This document shows positions 46,701 to 60,100 of a DNA stretch of 64,000 nucleotides, piece by piece (position 1 is the first letter of the stretch; every line of letters begins with the position of its first letter). Below the pieces are notes generated by a model. The model worked only from the letters and a program-made list of their open reading frames with translations, ran no database searches and was not told where the DNA came from. The DNA is from Anarhynchus alexandrinus. Taxonomy: Eukaryota; Chordata; Aves; Charadriiformes; Charadriidae. The stretch covers positions 937,056 to 1,001,055 of the forward strand of contig VUYV01000155.1 in NCBI GenBank assembly GCA_008711295.1, written 5' to 3'. The position numbers were made by a program, and so were the translations under genes.

Positions 46701-49700
46701 TGTGCAGACATAGTGTGTTGCACACAAAGCTGAAACACAGGTCTGCATGTGTGTCTCCTTGGCACGGATGCCAATTCCTTTGAACATGAATTGTGCATGT
46801 AGAGTCAATCTTGTGAAGCAAAAGAAACCCCGCTGAGGCCACAGCTGTAGCTCCTGAGGCCGGGAAAATGTTGTACTGGATGACAGCTGCTGGGAAGCAT
46901 CTGCCAAGCACTGAGCTGCAGCCATGACCAGTGATGGAGCAGTGGGAGCAGGGGCATTGCCAGCCAGAGCCCAGTCCCACCACTCCAGAACACGGCAAGC
47001 AGGGTGGACCCAAAGACTGTGGCCAGGTCCAACCACGCAAGTTCCTGTTAACGCGTCAGCTGGGAAGTCTGTCCCCAGGCCAGGGTCAGCATCAGGATCA
47101 GGCCTTGTGAGGGTGACCAGGGTTGGACGCAGCACCAGGACGGCTGGGCAGGGCCATGGGGATGGGCCAGCCCAGGACATCAGCCCACAGGTTCTCAGTG
47201 CTCATGAGGCACAGGATTGATAGACTGCCAAACCAACAGTGAGTCAATCGGCTTTTCTCCTCGGTGGCACCGACTCATCCAGTCACCCAGGATTCCTGTC
47301 ACAAGCCTCATTTCTTATTGCCTTGAACCCTTGATTTAGGTACACTGTCCTACAAGAGGATCAAGCGCATCTGCAGCCCTGTTAGGGGATCCTGTTCTTT
47401 AATGTGGAAGATCATTTACTTGTTTACAGTTCATCCTAACAGGGCAATTTGGCTCCTCAGTACTTACTGTGAGCAATTTGTCAAATCCAGTAGCTTGATG
47501 GGAACAGGACAGTACAAAGATACGTATATCTATAGATACAAAGATACATATATGCATATATATATGTCTGTAAACATAAAATACAGGTATGTACAATGTG
47601 GATCCCTTTAGCAGCTGAGCACAGAGTCTGCCCCACAGCTGAGCTGTCAACTCATCTTGATGGTTTCACACCTCAACCATGGGGCTCAGGCTCTCCTGGG
47701 ACCACCATGGGAGGGTAAGTCCCTTCCTCTGAATCCCTAATTTGGGTTCCTGCCCACGCTTGGGCCTCTCTGCTCCTCTGGGCTGGTGCAGTGGGCCTTT
47801 GAAGAGCTGATGGCTCTGTGGTGTGCCTGGGTGCAGCTGGAGCACGGTATTATTATTCCAGTGTTCCCCACCACCACCACTGCCACCACCACCATGGTCT
47901 CTCTGCCTCATTTGTGGGGTGAAGCAGAACAGCTTGTACACCTAACCCAACACTTAACTCCTCAGTGCCTCGACACCTTCCACCATGAACATGGGGCAGG
48001 TTTCTCACCATTGTCACTTGTACCCATTATTTACCCATAAACCCCCAAGTAATTGGCAAGAAGACCTTTGGCTGGTGCCAATTTACACTCTATGTGGCCG
48101 TCCCAATCCCTCCTCATACCAGCGTCTGTTAACGTTGCTGTTTGCTCACTGATTTCTTTTAACTTCCAAAACAGATTAACAAGGCAGAATGCTTAAAGAA
48201 ATAGCAGTGTGAAGGACAACTTCTTAATCTGCTGATAATTATAATGCTTTTGCATGCCTTTTCCTAGTAGAGCTGGTTTGAGAAGACTATGGAAATCATC
48301 ACCACAATAGACCTCTTCTAAGTGACAGCCAGAAGGCCGCCAGCACACCCTGCGGGTGCTGGGAGGTATCGGGATACCTAGAAAAGGTCCCAGGACAAGG
48401 GGTTGGCAACCAGTTATCCAGCTTTTACTGTACCGCCAGTTTGACTTATGCCTCCTCTCACCCTTTGGTGACACATTGCCAGTAGCAGGTGGTGTTCACT
48501 CTCTGCACCTGCAAATCAAGTTGATGATAACTGTATTTCTTGACACTGTCAACCTGGAATATGCAAATTGCTTTTCATCGATAGCACCACCTTTCCCTAA
48601 GCTTAAGCACTACTTTAGCTGAGGTTACTGTAATAGCTGACCATTCTACTACCTATTAACTATGATGAATTATTAATTATTACTACTGAATTAACCACTG
48701 CTATAAGCACAAGGACAGTGACTCTTACACAGGCAAGCAGCACAGTCCATGTTTTTTATTCGGGTTAATTTGGACTACATACTAGTTAGGCCTTATGAGC
48801 ACAGCCATGTATCGCAAATGACAAGGACAATTTTCACTTCTTATCTTCTCTTGCCATTTCTGTTTTAACTGAAGAAACGGAGTACAAATTCTGCTCCCAC
48901 CTCGCAGGCCCATCCCCAGACGTCTATATGTGCCTCTATGTAGAATGGAGCTCCAGGCATCTTTGTAAACAAACAAACAAAAAATGCCTCCTTCACATTT
49001 ATAAACACCCACGGCATCTACATGAACACTACTGCCAGTCACCTTCTTGCTGATGAACTGCCAATTGCCATAGCCTTAGGGACAAGTCACTTTTTATCTC
49101 CAGCTGTATTATCGAAGTCCTGTGCATGCAGCGACGTTTCCTGCCACAAGAACGAATAGACAGTTATTACCCAACTCGAGATGTCTCTTGATAAAACAGG
49201 GAGCTGCCCCCTTCACCCACATAACAATCATCACTTAAATTGTAACAACAGCGAACTCTACCAAATATTTGAATTCTGTTCCATTTTTCATCAGAGACTG
49301 TTTCCACTCACATCCTGACAATTTTAATTGAATGTGAGCTGATGACTTTTCAGGGAGGCAGCCTAGAAAATCAGAAGCGCAATTCCAGCGAGCAATCCTA
49401 CCCCGGTATAGTTACACAGAAGACTCTCCAGCCTGCCTTTACAAAGACTTCAAGCATTTGCACTTCCTAGATTCAAGCTGCACTTACGACCCACTCCTGT
49501 ATCCAGGATGAGTCGGGACAAGCGGTAGAGGAAACACGGCAAAAAGCAAGAAGGCCGTTTCCGTTGGGCGTCGATGAGCACGCACTTTCACGCATTCTGC
49601 ACTCGCCGTTCAATCATGGAAATCACCCTGCACGCTCCTACTGCTAATGATCTCATTGTTAGGAGAAAGGCGGGCCCCAGTCCTATTGACTGTTTACATC

Positions 49701-49973
49701 TTAATGCGCCCTGGTTTTGAAATCCAGTTCCAAACTGACTGAGGTTCTATTGTGTGACATTTCCTCCGCAGCATCACACGTTTTCAATCAGCATCGGCTC
49801 CTTCGCCATAATCACTTCCTGCCTTGGCTTCTCTTCAGCACTGCAACTCGCTGCAAAACAGAACTCCCGGAAACCCAGTTTGTATACGCAAAATGGTATA
49901 GATGAAGGCGTATTTAGGTGGTAGTTGGCAAGAACTGGTTTTATTCATTGGAAATGCTATAAACTGACTTTGA
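43759..49973. other. Intergenic DNA
   Basis: No gene supported. A 28-base tandem duplication (TTTCCTCACGAGCAAACAGT-type unit) lies at about 44399-44452. GC-rich unclassified blocks at 46640-47220 and 47590-48120 look like dispersed elements I cannot name; the second holds a short CAC-repeat (47866-47895). Confidence 0.45.
44042..44225 (+). repeat. CR1 reverse-transcriptase fragment
   Basis: Sense frames read remnants of the RT core: QRGF-like, then SVDRRKAVCVAYLDFSRAFS, equivalent to the VDKGKAVDVVYLDFSKAFD block of CR1. Frameshifted and isolated. Confidence 0.7.
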
Positions 49974-50048
49974 AATCATAGAATGGTTTAGGTTGGAANA
50001 CTATAAACTGAGTTTGAAATCATAGAATCATAGAACGGTTTAGGTTGG
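49957..50048. repeat. Near-perfect tandem duplication around an undetermined base
   Basis: The stretch from CTATAAACTGA to GGTTTAGGTTGGAA occurs twice, at 49957-49998 and 50001-50048, with an N at 49999 between copies. The copies differ by one base and a six-to-seven-base CR1-like repeat unit. Probably an assembly artefact. Confidence 0.75.
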
Positions 50049-50065
50049 AAAGGACCTTGAAGATA
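49974..50065 (-). repeat. CR1 LINE 3' end, antisense
   Basis: AATCATAGAATCATAGAACGGTTTAGG and AAGGACCTTGAAGAT are the reverse complement of the CR1 3' end. Only about 60 genuine bases remain after allowing for the local duplication. Confidence 0.75.
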
Positions 50066-51387
50066 TGGTTGTAAACAGCCAGGGATTTTATTGCTGTGGG
50101 TTTTTTTCCTGGTCCTTCGCATGCATGTTGCTTTGAATGCAATTTTTGACATTCTGTCCCCTGTATCTGAGGACACTACGTCACCAGCGTGTTCCATCAG
50201 TGCAAATATTACGGATCCTTGCCAGGCACCACCAGCAACCCCGGACAGTTTGCAGAAACATCACAGCATTCATCTGCATACAGTTTTCCATCTGCATCAT
50301 AAGCAGAGCTGAAGTCTGAAATTATACAAGTGAGAATTCCCAAAGACTTCAGCACAAAAATCCAAAGCAAGAACCATCATTAAAAAATAACATTTTAGGA
50401 TAGGAAGCTTCCATATGAAATTCTAATACCTTACAATATTTCTGAGTAGAGAATATTTTCTCACAATTTCTCAGTATTTCTCATAATATGAACGACACGC
50501 ACAATAATGGTATCTGTGTTAAAGAGAACTTCGCTATAATGAGCACTGCTGTGAAAGCGAACTTTGTCCACATCCAACCGTTTTCTATCCTGCTTACTTC
50601 TATTTTTTTTATGGATTTCACTACTTCAAATCCAGCTTCTTCAATTTCTCCTCCTGTATAATTTCCACTCATTTCTCTGCAGAGCACTGTAATCATCACT
50701 GCTGGAAACATCGACGCTAAGTAAAAGATAAGATAAATCTAGAGTATAAACCAAAAAGTAGCTGCCAGGACAACAATTCAAGATGTTTTAGTGGAAAAAG
50801 CCGGTACACGCACGTGCCATTGTGCTCCCTCGAGTAACAAAACACCTTTTATCTAAAAGTGCAAGTAGCAGGCAAGAAGTTCAGCATTGAGTGAAATTTC
50901 TTGGCATTTGGTGGCACCGTTACTGATGTAAGGCTGAACGGCAGCAGCACATTGTTCAACGCAAGTTCCAGAGTTCCTGGAACGTGCTGCAAGGCTCCAG
51001 GAAGGAAGATATTACCACCTAGATAAGGTCAGGCTTTTAGTGCTGGCAAGTAGCTCTTGGCAAAAGCCTGAATGCTATTGTATTTTCAGCTTTGATTTCC
51101 ACCTTCATCAGTGGAGCTTTTATTTTCTTCAGTGAAGATGCTGCTACTGGAAGAAATGTCAGCAGCTGGGCCCCTGAAAAGGACCCTAAGACAGAATATA
51201 GCACACTGGAAGAGGCTATCAGGAACAGGACTGCCAGGACAAATGTTTGGCTCTTGACTATCTTCTGTCATATGTTTTTAACCTAAGCCTGGTACAAGTT
51301 TTCCCTCCCTGACCTCAAGGCTTGGTCTGTACAGATATCACCTTCGGGCGCATATGGGCTTTGTGTTTTTTTTTGTCTGTGAACACC

Positions 51388-52053
51388 TGATATGTGAAGC
51401 TCAACATGAGCCAGCAATGTGCGATCGCAGCCCAGAAGGCCAACCGCATCCTGGGCTGCATCAGAAGTGTGGCCAGCAGGTCAAAAGAGGTGATTCTGCC
51501 CCTCTACTCCACTCTCGTGAGACCCCACCTGGAGTACTGCATCCAGCTCTGGAGCCCCCAACATAAGGACACGGACCTGCTGGAGCGTGTCCAGAGGAGA
51601 GCCATGAGGATGATCCGAGGGCTGGAGCACCTCTCCTATGAGGAGAGGCTGAAAGGGTTGGGGCTGTTCAGCCTGGAGAAGAGAAGGCTCCGGGGAGACC
51701 TTATTGCAGCCTTCCAGTACCTAAAGGGGGCCTACAGGAGAGCTGGGGAAGGACTTTTTACTAGGGCATGTAGTGATAGGATGAGGGGGAATGGCTTCAA
51801 ACTGGAAGAGGGCAGGTTTAGATTGAACATTAGGAAGAAGTTTTTCACTTTAAGGGTGGTAAGGCACTGGAACAGATTGCTCAGAGAGGTTGTTGAGGCC
51901 CCATTCCTGGAGGTGTTCAAGGCCAGGTTGGACGTGGCCTTGGGCAGCCTGGTCTAGTGGGAGGTGTCCCTGCCTATGGCAGGGGGGTTGGAACTCGATG
52001 ATCTTCGAGGTCCTTTCCAACCTAAACCATTCTATGATTCTATGATTCTATGA
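51388..52053 (+). repeat. Young, 5'-truncated CR1 LINE with intact C-terminal ORF2
   Basis: The best-preserved CR1 here. An open frame at 51394-51957 gives 187 residues of the CR1 ORF2 C-terminus ([54 protein letters not shown]). It is followed by the short 3' UTR and the typical ATTCTATG microsatellite end at about 52030-52053. It lacks the catalytic RT and endonuclease parts, so it is inactive. It is not a host gene. Confidence 0.95.
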
Positions 52054-55000
52054 AGTGTGCATAAATATTTAAGCAACAGGGAAGCTAAGACTGATATGAC
52101 ACAGCTTTTCTGGATCTTTACTGCGACTGAAGAATGCTTCCACTTCAAAAAAAAAAAAATAAAAATCCACAGACTCATTTTCATTATTCTCATCAATAAA
52201 CTGCAGTTTACCCTGAAGTTTTCCCTTCTGGAAAGCAGAAATAAGAACACAATTAGGAAAAATTAGTAGAGTTGCATACACAGGTGCCAAAATGTACCAT
52301 AGACCAAATACAACTAGCAAGCACTAACCATCGTGTTTCACTGGCATGACTCACTTTCGTAGTTTCCAAGTCTCTTCAAACTGAGGCTTCTACCTTCTTG
52401 AGAAGTGCCTTTATGGTCGTTGTCATTTAATTCCTAAAGGAACAACAGCTCATGGCTTGGTATTTGTCACATCAACCATGGAATAAATTAAATCCTTTCT
52501 TATCAACGCGTGGAGAACACAACCCTGCTACTTAGGATCATTTCTGCATGAATCTGCAGAATGAAATTCTTAGCAGAGTGCAGCTTTATGCAGCAGAGAC
52601 TAAGAGGCAGAATTATACTATCAGAGGTACACAGCACCTACTCATGCATACAGATCTGGTACGTTTGCTATGAAAGTCACATGGCGGTGGCCATGAGATA
52701 AATCTATCATACAAACCACCTGTATTTTATCTTCAGCTCTAGCACAGTGTGTTTGAAATGTCTCTCAGCTGCTTTACTTATAAAATGCATTGAAAAATAA
52801 ACACTAACTCCAGGGACTAAGGCTAACAGGCTATAGTTGATGGCAAAGGTTGAGCTGTACAGAAATTCTCCAGTGTCGGAATAAGTCCTCAAAACAGAAT
52901 CCCTGTTCTTTCAATCCAGTAAGCTGCCCGTGGGCCGTGTAATACTTGAAGAACTTTGATTGCAAATATGTGAAGTGGACACAGAGACACTTCACGTAGA
53001 TTGCAACCAGGGAAGTTGCCCTTGGATCACAGAAGATGGCTTCTGCGTTGCTTCATGCACACCAAATGAATATAATTAATCTCTTCATAAGCCAGCTCAG
53101 TGATTTCACTGGAGTCATCCTTTTCCAGTACTAGCCAAGACTTGTCCTTTCACTCCAAGATCTCTATAAAACAAACAAAAGGAGGAAGTGACCAACCTAG
53201 GGCAATGCAGGAAACTTAATGGAATATGACGATTACCTCCAATTCAGCGTTACTTCCTTTTGTCCTTAGCATCACCTTTCTCTGCCCTGCTCAGCTTTGT
53301 AAAATTGGTTTATTACTCTGCAAGGACTCATTGGATTTTACTGAACATCACCTGTTATTTATTGGATCTTTAATCCAGGTGGTTAACAGGAAAAGACTGT
53401 TCCAAGAACATTATGGACTACAACCCCCTCTTCCTATCATCTCAGCAGGGCTCTTCATGTACCTCGAGAAACCAGCTGACAGTCATACTCACTGGGCATG
53501 CCTTCAAGTCTGAAAAGAGAATTATTCTTTTGTTGAGAGTACTTTTCCCTCCAGTAAGAATAACACAGAGGCTTTTTGCAGACAATGCTACTCCTCATCC
53601 CCTAGGAGACATTTGCTTTGCTACATCTCTACAAGCAGTGGGAAAACGGCAAGGAGAACCTTTGCCCCAGCCAGCTGGCACACACCGACTGGCACAGCCC
53701 TGCTCAACACAATAATGACCCGTGGTGTTCTTTTTCCATCCCAGTTCTCTTTCATACCTCCTCAGCATCTGAGGAGATAACTTTTCCTCTCAAAAAATCA
53801 GCTCTGTTTCGTGTCCTCACTGTTTGCCTTTTTATTACTTTCAACACTTTTACTGCTCTGGCTGCAGTGTGGCTTCACCTAGAGTCGAGATCACAGCCTT
53901 TGTGCTTGCTGAGCTTCCACCCGAGACTCTTCCTCCTTCTCCTCCTCCTCCGGAGACTAACATTCTCTGGCTTTCTTTTTTTAGAATGGCTAATACAAGG
54001 CCATCACTCTATGTCCACTTTCTGGTTTCAATTCCATTTATTTTTCCTGCTGTGATTCATTTTATGAAATTAAATTAATGATATAAAAAAATCTATTAAC
54101 TTTCATTGGTGACCTATTTTTTTAGCTGGACTGCACTGCAGGTTTGATTCAATAAAAATACTGTGTGAGACTGGTTATCATTCAACTTCCTGCATCAAAT
54201 ACTGGGTTCCTGAGTGCTTCCTCTCCACCATATACTTACAGGGACCTAGTTATCCACTATAGATTAGAGCTCCTGTAAATTCACAAGGCTAGAATTTCAT
54301 TCTTATAATTTTTAAAAGCATATCAAGCCCTAGATTCAATTTCAATAAGCCCCTTCTGACCAGGTCTCCTGGCTTTGATCCCTTCACCAGTAAGTACATC
54401 CAGATGTTTTGGTCAAACCCAGACCAAAACCAATGGCATCAAACCAAAGCAAAATTTGGTGCAGTAATTGAAACAAAATTTGAGTGCAAGCCAAAAATCA
54501 CCACTCTGAAAAGCTTTACATTGCCGCTGTCTAAGCATGAAGGTAAGCAAACTCCAGTTTTAAGGTTTTAGACAATAGTTTTTAGGCAATACTTTGCTTC
54601 TGAGCAGGCTGTCTCAGCAGGGCCGAACTACTGCCCACAGTTCCAGTCAGACCTGCGAGCCAGCCATCCTTTGTCAAACTGGTTCTTCTGCAATGAGATA
54701 GGCAATGTGTTGTGTATCAACCCATATGGGCTTTGTGCAGCCAGTTTTTGTTAGGATCCTTTTCTGAAAGGGAGTTTAAACTCCCTTTCTCAATCCCTTG
54801 GAGAACACTTTAAGTTTAGGTTGGCCTGCGAGTGGAGACACTTCTCAATTTCTTTAAGCTGTAGCCCCCCCACACCCAGTACATGAGTTCACAGGACCCG
54901 AAAAAGTGCACGCAAGAGCTGAAGTCACTCACCTGAAAGGAAGACGACAGGGTTTGCAATCTGTGTTTTAAACACCTGTGTAAAACTATTTTCCAGATCA

Positions 55001-56930
55001 TGTTTTTCCTGCTTCAGCAATTCCTGAACTACTCAGAATTCTCACCTGGTCAGTTCCTGGATTTTACTGATCAGCTTCACCACCTTGGTTCCAGCTTTGC
55101 ATCTGAAATCATTGCTTCAAGGACAGAGAAAATAGTTTCAACTAACATCAGTAGCTCATAATATTTTAAGTCCTCAACCAAACACAGGACCAAGGAACTG
55201 CATTACAAACGATGTGCTCGAAGCAGATAGTCTCCATATGTATTAACATTCCATAACTCAGCTTCAAACATAATTTGTCAGCTATAAAGTAACTGATTTC
55301 CTTCGTCATTCCAGTGCTTCTACAAGTATTCAACCTATGTATTTCAACCATAACTCTCCTAACACATCCAAGGCTAACTAGTGCATTTAAAACCAGCTCA
55401 TCTTGATTCTGTTTTTTGCCTCTGCATTTTTTTCTGCTGAGCCCTGAAGTAGCTAATTTACATTATCTGCTTCATTTGCCCTTTATCAATACAAGTCACT
55501 TTCTATATTTTCTCTTCTCTTGTCCCAATATTGTTTCAGTAGCAAAAGGGCTTTTAATTATACACAATTTGTTGACTGTTTAATGAAACTGATCAATTCT
55601 TTTGACATAATGAATTATAGCCAGACTTGACTGACTTTCAGTAATCACACAAAAGCCCTGATTTGCTTTATTCAATGTCTGCTCAGCACTTCCCTGCAGA
55701 ATTGTGGACAGAAAACTACAAGAGGTCATTTTACTAGGTCACAAGATGGATAAAGGCAAAAAAGGTTTGCTGGGCTTCACATGCTCCACCAAGAACAATC
55801 CCAGAAAACAAGCTGGAAGCTACAAGAATTGAGACCCAGATTTCATGGGAACAAATATCTTCAGTTCAATGCATTTTGTTTACAAACAGTGTACTTGGAA
55901 TGAAAAAATACTAAATCCCACTTAATATTAAAAATCAATATAAAAAAACCCAAATATGCACATTAAAATAACTTTTTTTTTTCCCACAACAGCACACTTC
56001 TCTATGGGGCCTGCTGGCACACTAGAGGACAAGGAAAACAGCTTTGTCCAACAGTACTGACTTCCTCTTGCTGCCACCACACCAGTATTTCTGCTGGGTA
56101 GTGAATAGCATGTGGCCTAAAACACACTATACTGCATATAGTTTGTCCCACTTAACTTGGCTGTTGATGTATAAGAGGAGGTCAGTTATGGTTATGTGTA
56201 ATCCTTATATTCAATAGTAAGGCAAATTTCGTTCAAAAGAAATAATTTCTATATCTAAAGTACTCCTATGTCTTCTAAACTGCACTCTAGCAAGACAATG
56301 GCTACACATTAGCAAACACACCATTCTCTTTCTATAGACCTTACCCAAATTTTGAGCAACACAACGAGTGCTGAGAGAAGCTAGAGAATGAGTTGGTCTG
56401 GAATTTAATGGGCTTCAAATAAATGTGTATATTTGGTTTAGGTTCTGTGTTCCTGCTCAAAAGTCTTTCTCCAATTTAATTTGTCTGCAAGCACTAAGGC
56501 ACTAAGAACTCCTGCACCTCCAGTATAGTCTTGGGGACTAGAGAACAATGTTTGATAAACAACAAAAAATCCCATTACATGCATAAGTTATTAATTTGAC
56601 TGTGAAAGCTTTTAACATTCCTGCTTTCGACACTACACACACACATAAAAAAAAAAAAGAATCACAAAAACCAGTTTTCTACTTACAGCCAGAACTACAT
56701 TGAGAGATGAAATTGACTATTACACAATCTACCTCCTGAGTTAATACAGAAAACCCTGCTTTATCTTTAGGAATCAGATCTTATTTTAAAAACGAGGTAT
56801 ATATATACACACAATATCAGGACTATCACTGATATTGCTTGCATTTCCCAGTATGTATTTTATAGTGAAATTATGCAGCATGAAACCCAAAGGAAATTCA
56901 ATGAAAGCATCTTTAGTAAAATGTAGAAAC
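52054..56930. other. Intergenic DNA before the LSM8 3' end
   Basis: AT-rich, with no gene or repeat family I can support. Several short open frames on the minus strand were examined (see findings and rejected items). Confidence 0.45.
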
Positions 56931-56936
56931 TTTAAT
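56931..56936 (-). terminator. LSM8: Probable LSM8 poly(A) signal (ATTAAA)
   Basis: ATTAAA on the minus strand, about 140 bases after the stop codon. It is the nearest good hexamer; no AATAAA on this strand lies closer than about 1.4 kb. This would give a short 3' UTR. Confidence 0.45.
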
Positions 56937-57075
56937 TTACATGCAAAACTACAACATATTCATATTAAAAAACTGGTGACTAAACAAATTAAACACAATT
57001 TGTAAAAATCGTCGACGTTGTTAAATAGGTCTGTACAACCAAAGATTTACAAAGTCCCTGTGCATTTCCATCTTT

Positions 57076-57166
57076 TCAATGCACAACTGAGTTTAAAGGT
57101 TCTGCTCGAATATTCCCCAAGTCAAGAGCTGAATCTGTCTCTTCATCAATTTCACCAATGACAGCA
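57076..57166 (-). CDS. LSM8: LSM8 coding exon 4 and stop
   Basis: 91 coding bases after the TTTATTGCAG acceptor. Encodes [20 protein letters not shown], then AEPLNSVVH and TGA at 57078-57076. The acidic C-terminal tail is typical of LSM8. Confidence 0.97.
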
Positions 57167-60100
57167 CTGCAATAAAAAACAGGTTATCATTTGTTGAAAT
57201 CCCCTGGTACAAATCTAGAAAGCCACAAAATTAACTGATCTGTTTTAGGCAGTAGGTTAGCCTCTGAAACAAGAACTGGAAACCTTTCAGACAGAAGACT
57301 TTTTCAAGAGTAATGTCTAACTGTAGCAATTTTAAAGCACATATGGCATCAGATAAGCAAGACAATTTCCTTCAACATAGCCTAGTAAAATGTTATTAAT
57401 TTATCCAAGGGAAAATATATAGTATTTCACCTATGCTATTGTAAGACTTACCTGGACTAAAACACTAGGGGACTTGGTAAATCTGCTTTAAAGAGAAAAG
57501 AAGGTTAAGGTAATAGAAGTCATAGTAGCTCAGGATGGGAACTAACTCAGAGGATCATAAGAACAAAGAGTCTAATTGTTCTGGCATACCCTTCTATTCA
57601 CCACTTTAGAGACTTATGAGCTAGCGGCTGTATCCACAAAATGAACTGACTATGCTATATTAATCCACTCAATAGCCTTCTGAACACATTTATATTTTTG
57701 GTCTTTGCTACGTCCTGCAGCAGTGAGTTCCACAATTAAGTTTTACTGTGTGCAATGAAATACCTTTATACATAAATGTAAACTGCTTATGCCAATTGAA
57801 TATTCAAGTACTGACCAGCATGAAACCTCATTTCAAATTTGAATCCCTTCAGAATTCTTGGGTGAAAAGAACTTGATCCTGGATGCTCATTACTATTCCA
57901 TTTATTAGCTTTTTCCAAAGTGACACTTCAATTTAAAACACTTCCTTAGATTAAAAACTGTCTATATGATATCAAAGCATAACTTTCTCTTTAGTTCACA
58001 TTTAGAAGTACAGCTTTTTCATCAGAGATCTCATTCTCCTCGATGTAAAAGGAGCAAACAATATCTGCCACTCCTGATGTCTCTTTCATAGGCTTTCTGC
58101 TTCTCACACAGAAAAAACACACACACACGTGTATTTAAGAGGTCTGGGATTTTTAACCAGCTTTTCTTCACAATTTTTATTACAGTTTTACATGTAACTT
58201 TCTAGTACTAATATCTTTTCTGTTTTTCCTAAATCATCACACACCTCAAAAACCAAAGTTGTCTTTTTCCTTCTAACAACCTTTACTTGCTTTTGAACCA
58301 TACTGAGTTTTTCTGATTGATGCTGCATATTCACAGCAAGCTTCTAGTGACGCACAATGGAATGCCTAGAAGCATTTTATCCCATGACTGTTTCTTTTAT
58401 TTTATTTTTCAATAGCTTCTCTATTTTCTGAGAGTCCCCTATTTTGAAGTTACTGCTACTTCACTGTTGTTTCTTTTTTCTTCTTCCTATAAGGATGCTG
58501 AATTTCAGTATGTTGAGTTGCATTAATACAGAATTATTCCTTCTAACTAGTACATTTCCGAGTTTGTTAAGGCTACAAAAAATAGAATAATTTCTATAAA
58601 ATAATGATTCGAGTATATTTGAGTAATGTGGCAGCCTGGTACGGTGAAAAAGTGAAATAGTAAACAATTATTTGGCTTTTTATATGCATTTGTACTATTT
58701 GAATGAAAAGTTACTGGTAGAGTAGGATGCTTAGCCCTACCTTTGTACATTTATCAGTTTATTTATTTTTGTTTAAAAGCTTGAATCAAAAGTGATGAAA
58801 GCCTTCCAAAATGCCTGAGCTTTAGACTGACCTTTCCTAGGTTGCTATCAGTACATGAGCTGGTTAATTTACAGCTCAGCAAATCTAGACTAACAATATC
58901 TTCACATTACAATGCAATCAATTTTGTAACAGCAGCATAGATATTTGCTATTTCATATGCCTCAGCTTTGACAGTACTATCAGTGCTATCCACAGATACA
59001 GTGACACAAGATGCCTGGGGCTATCAAGATGTATACAGATCACACAAAATTTTTATTAATTGGTTTAAACAAGGATATGCTATACTTACACGTTATCACC
59101 TCTTACAATGTACAATCCCAGCACTACTTGCTCAACTCCTTGTGACGAACTGAACACTCGTTCATGGCTTTCATCCAAAATCAAGTTAATGGTCTGATCA
59201 AAACCTTTAAGGGTTCCCTGAAAAAACACGCAAAAATAAAGCGCTCCAATCACCTTTTAAATTTATCACCTTTGCTCTCACGGATATCTTAAACAAGGTG
59301 GCAATACTAAGGTACTACAGAACAGATGCTCTACTTAGGTTTTATTGTTAGACTTAAACACAAACAGCTGGAGAATGAAACTTTAAAAGCAATAATCAAT
59401 TTTAAAAAGTATTTATTACAGAGTGTTCATGCTAAAAGCTACAGCAATCTTTAGCATTAAAAGCAGTAAAGTTTCCCTTTTACCAATGATGGCCCTCTAG
59501 ACAACTAATTTTACTACTTCTACCCTATTTTAGTCTTCCTTGTATTGGAAGTTTCTAGAAATCAAATAAACAATTAATTAAAACAACAAACAGAAAAATT
59601 AGAATCTTGTGGTCAACAACATTGAAATCATTCTTAATGTGCAATTTTAAGTGGTATCTCTTTGAAGAAGATTAGCTTGGTTCCACAAAATTATTAAAAA
59701 AATAAATACAAAAGACACAAAAAGAATTTCTGTGCCACTTCAATATGCATTTGGAAAAATGGTAACGTAATTGATTTGTATAGTTTATCGTCAGTAATTG
59801 ATAAAGAAATTTAAACTCCTGTAAAACACCAGCATTCAAACAGTCGTAATAATCATTTATATCATCTAACCATGTAACAATGAGTCATATATACCAATTA
59901 CTTTCTATCAAAAAGATTCAAATATATCTTGTATCACAACACAAAGTTTACCAGACTGACTCCAACCAGGCAGAAGACTTGGTGCTGTTAGTATTTTTCT
60001 GCTAAAAGTACTGTTTTCTCTTTCCAGAGGTCACACAAAGCTAAGTACAGACAGAAAGATATAATCCTTGTGCAATGACCATACTATTAAGTTAAACTCA

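Noticed and set aside
47521..47580. Short tandem-looking pattern (GATACA/TATATAC) considered as a CRISPR-like or satellite array
   Set aside because: Units are short, imperfect and without spacers; an ordinary AT-rich simple repeat in a vertebrate.
51394..51957. 187-codon plus-strand frame as a host gene
   Set aside because: The translation is CR1 ORF2 C-terminus and the DNA ends with the CR1 3' microsatellite.
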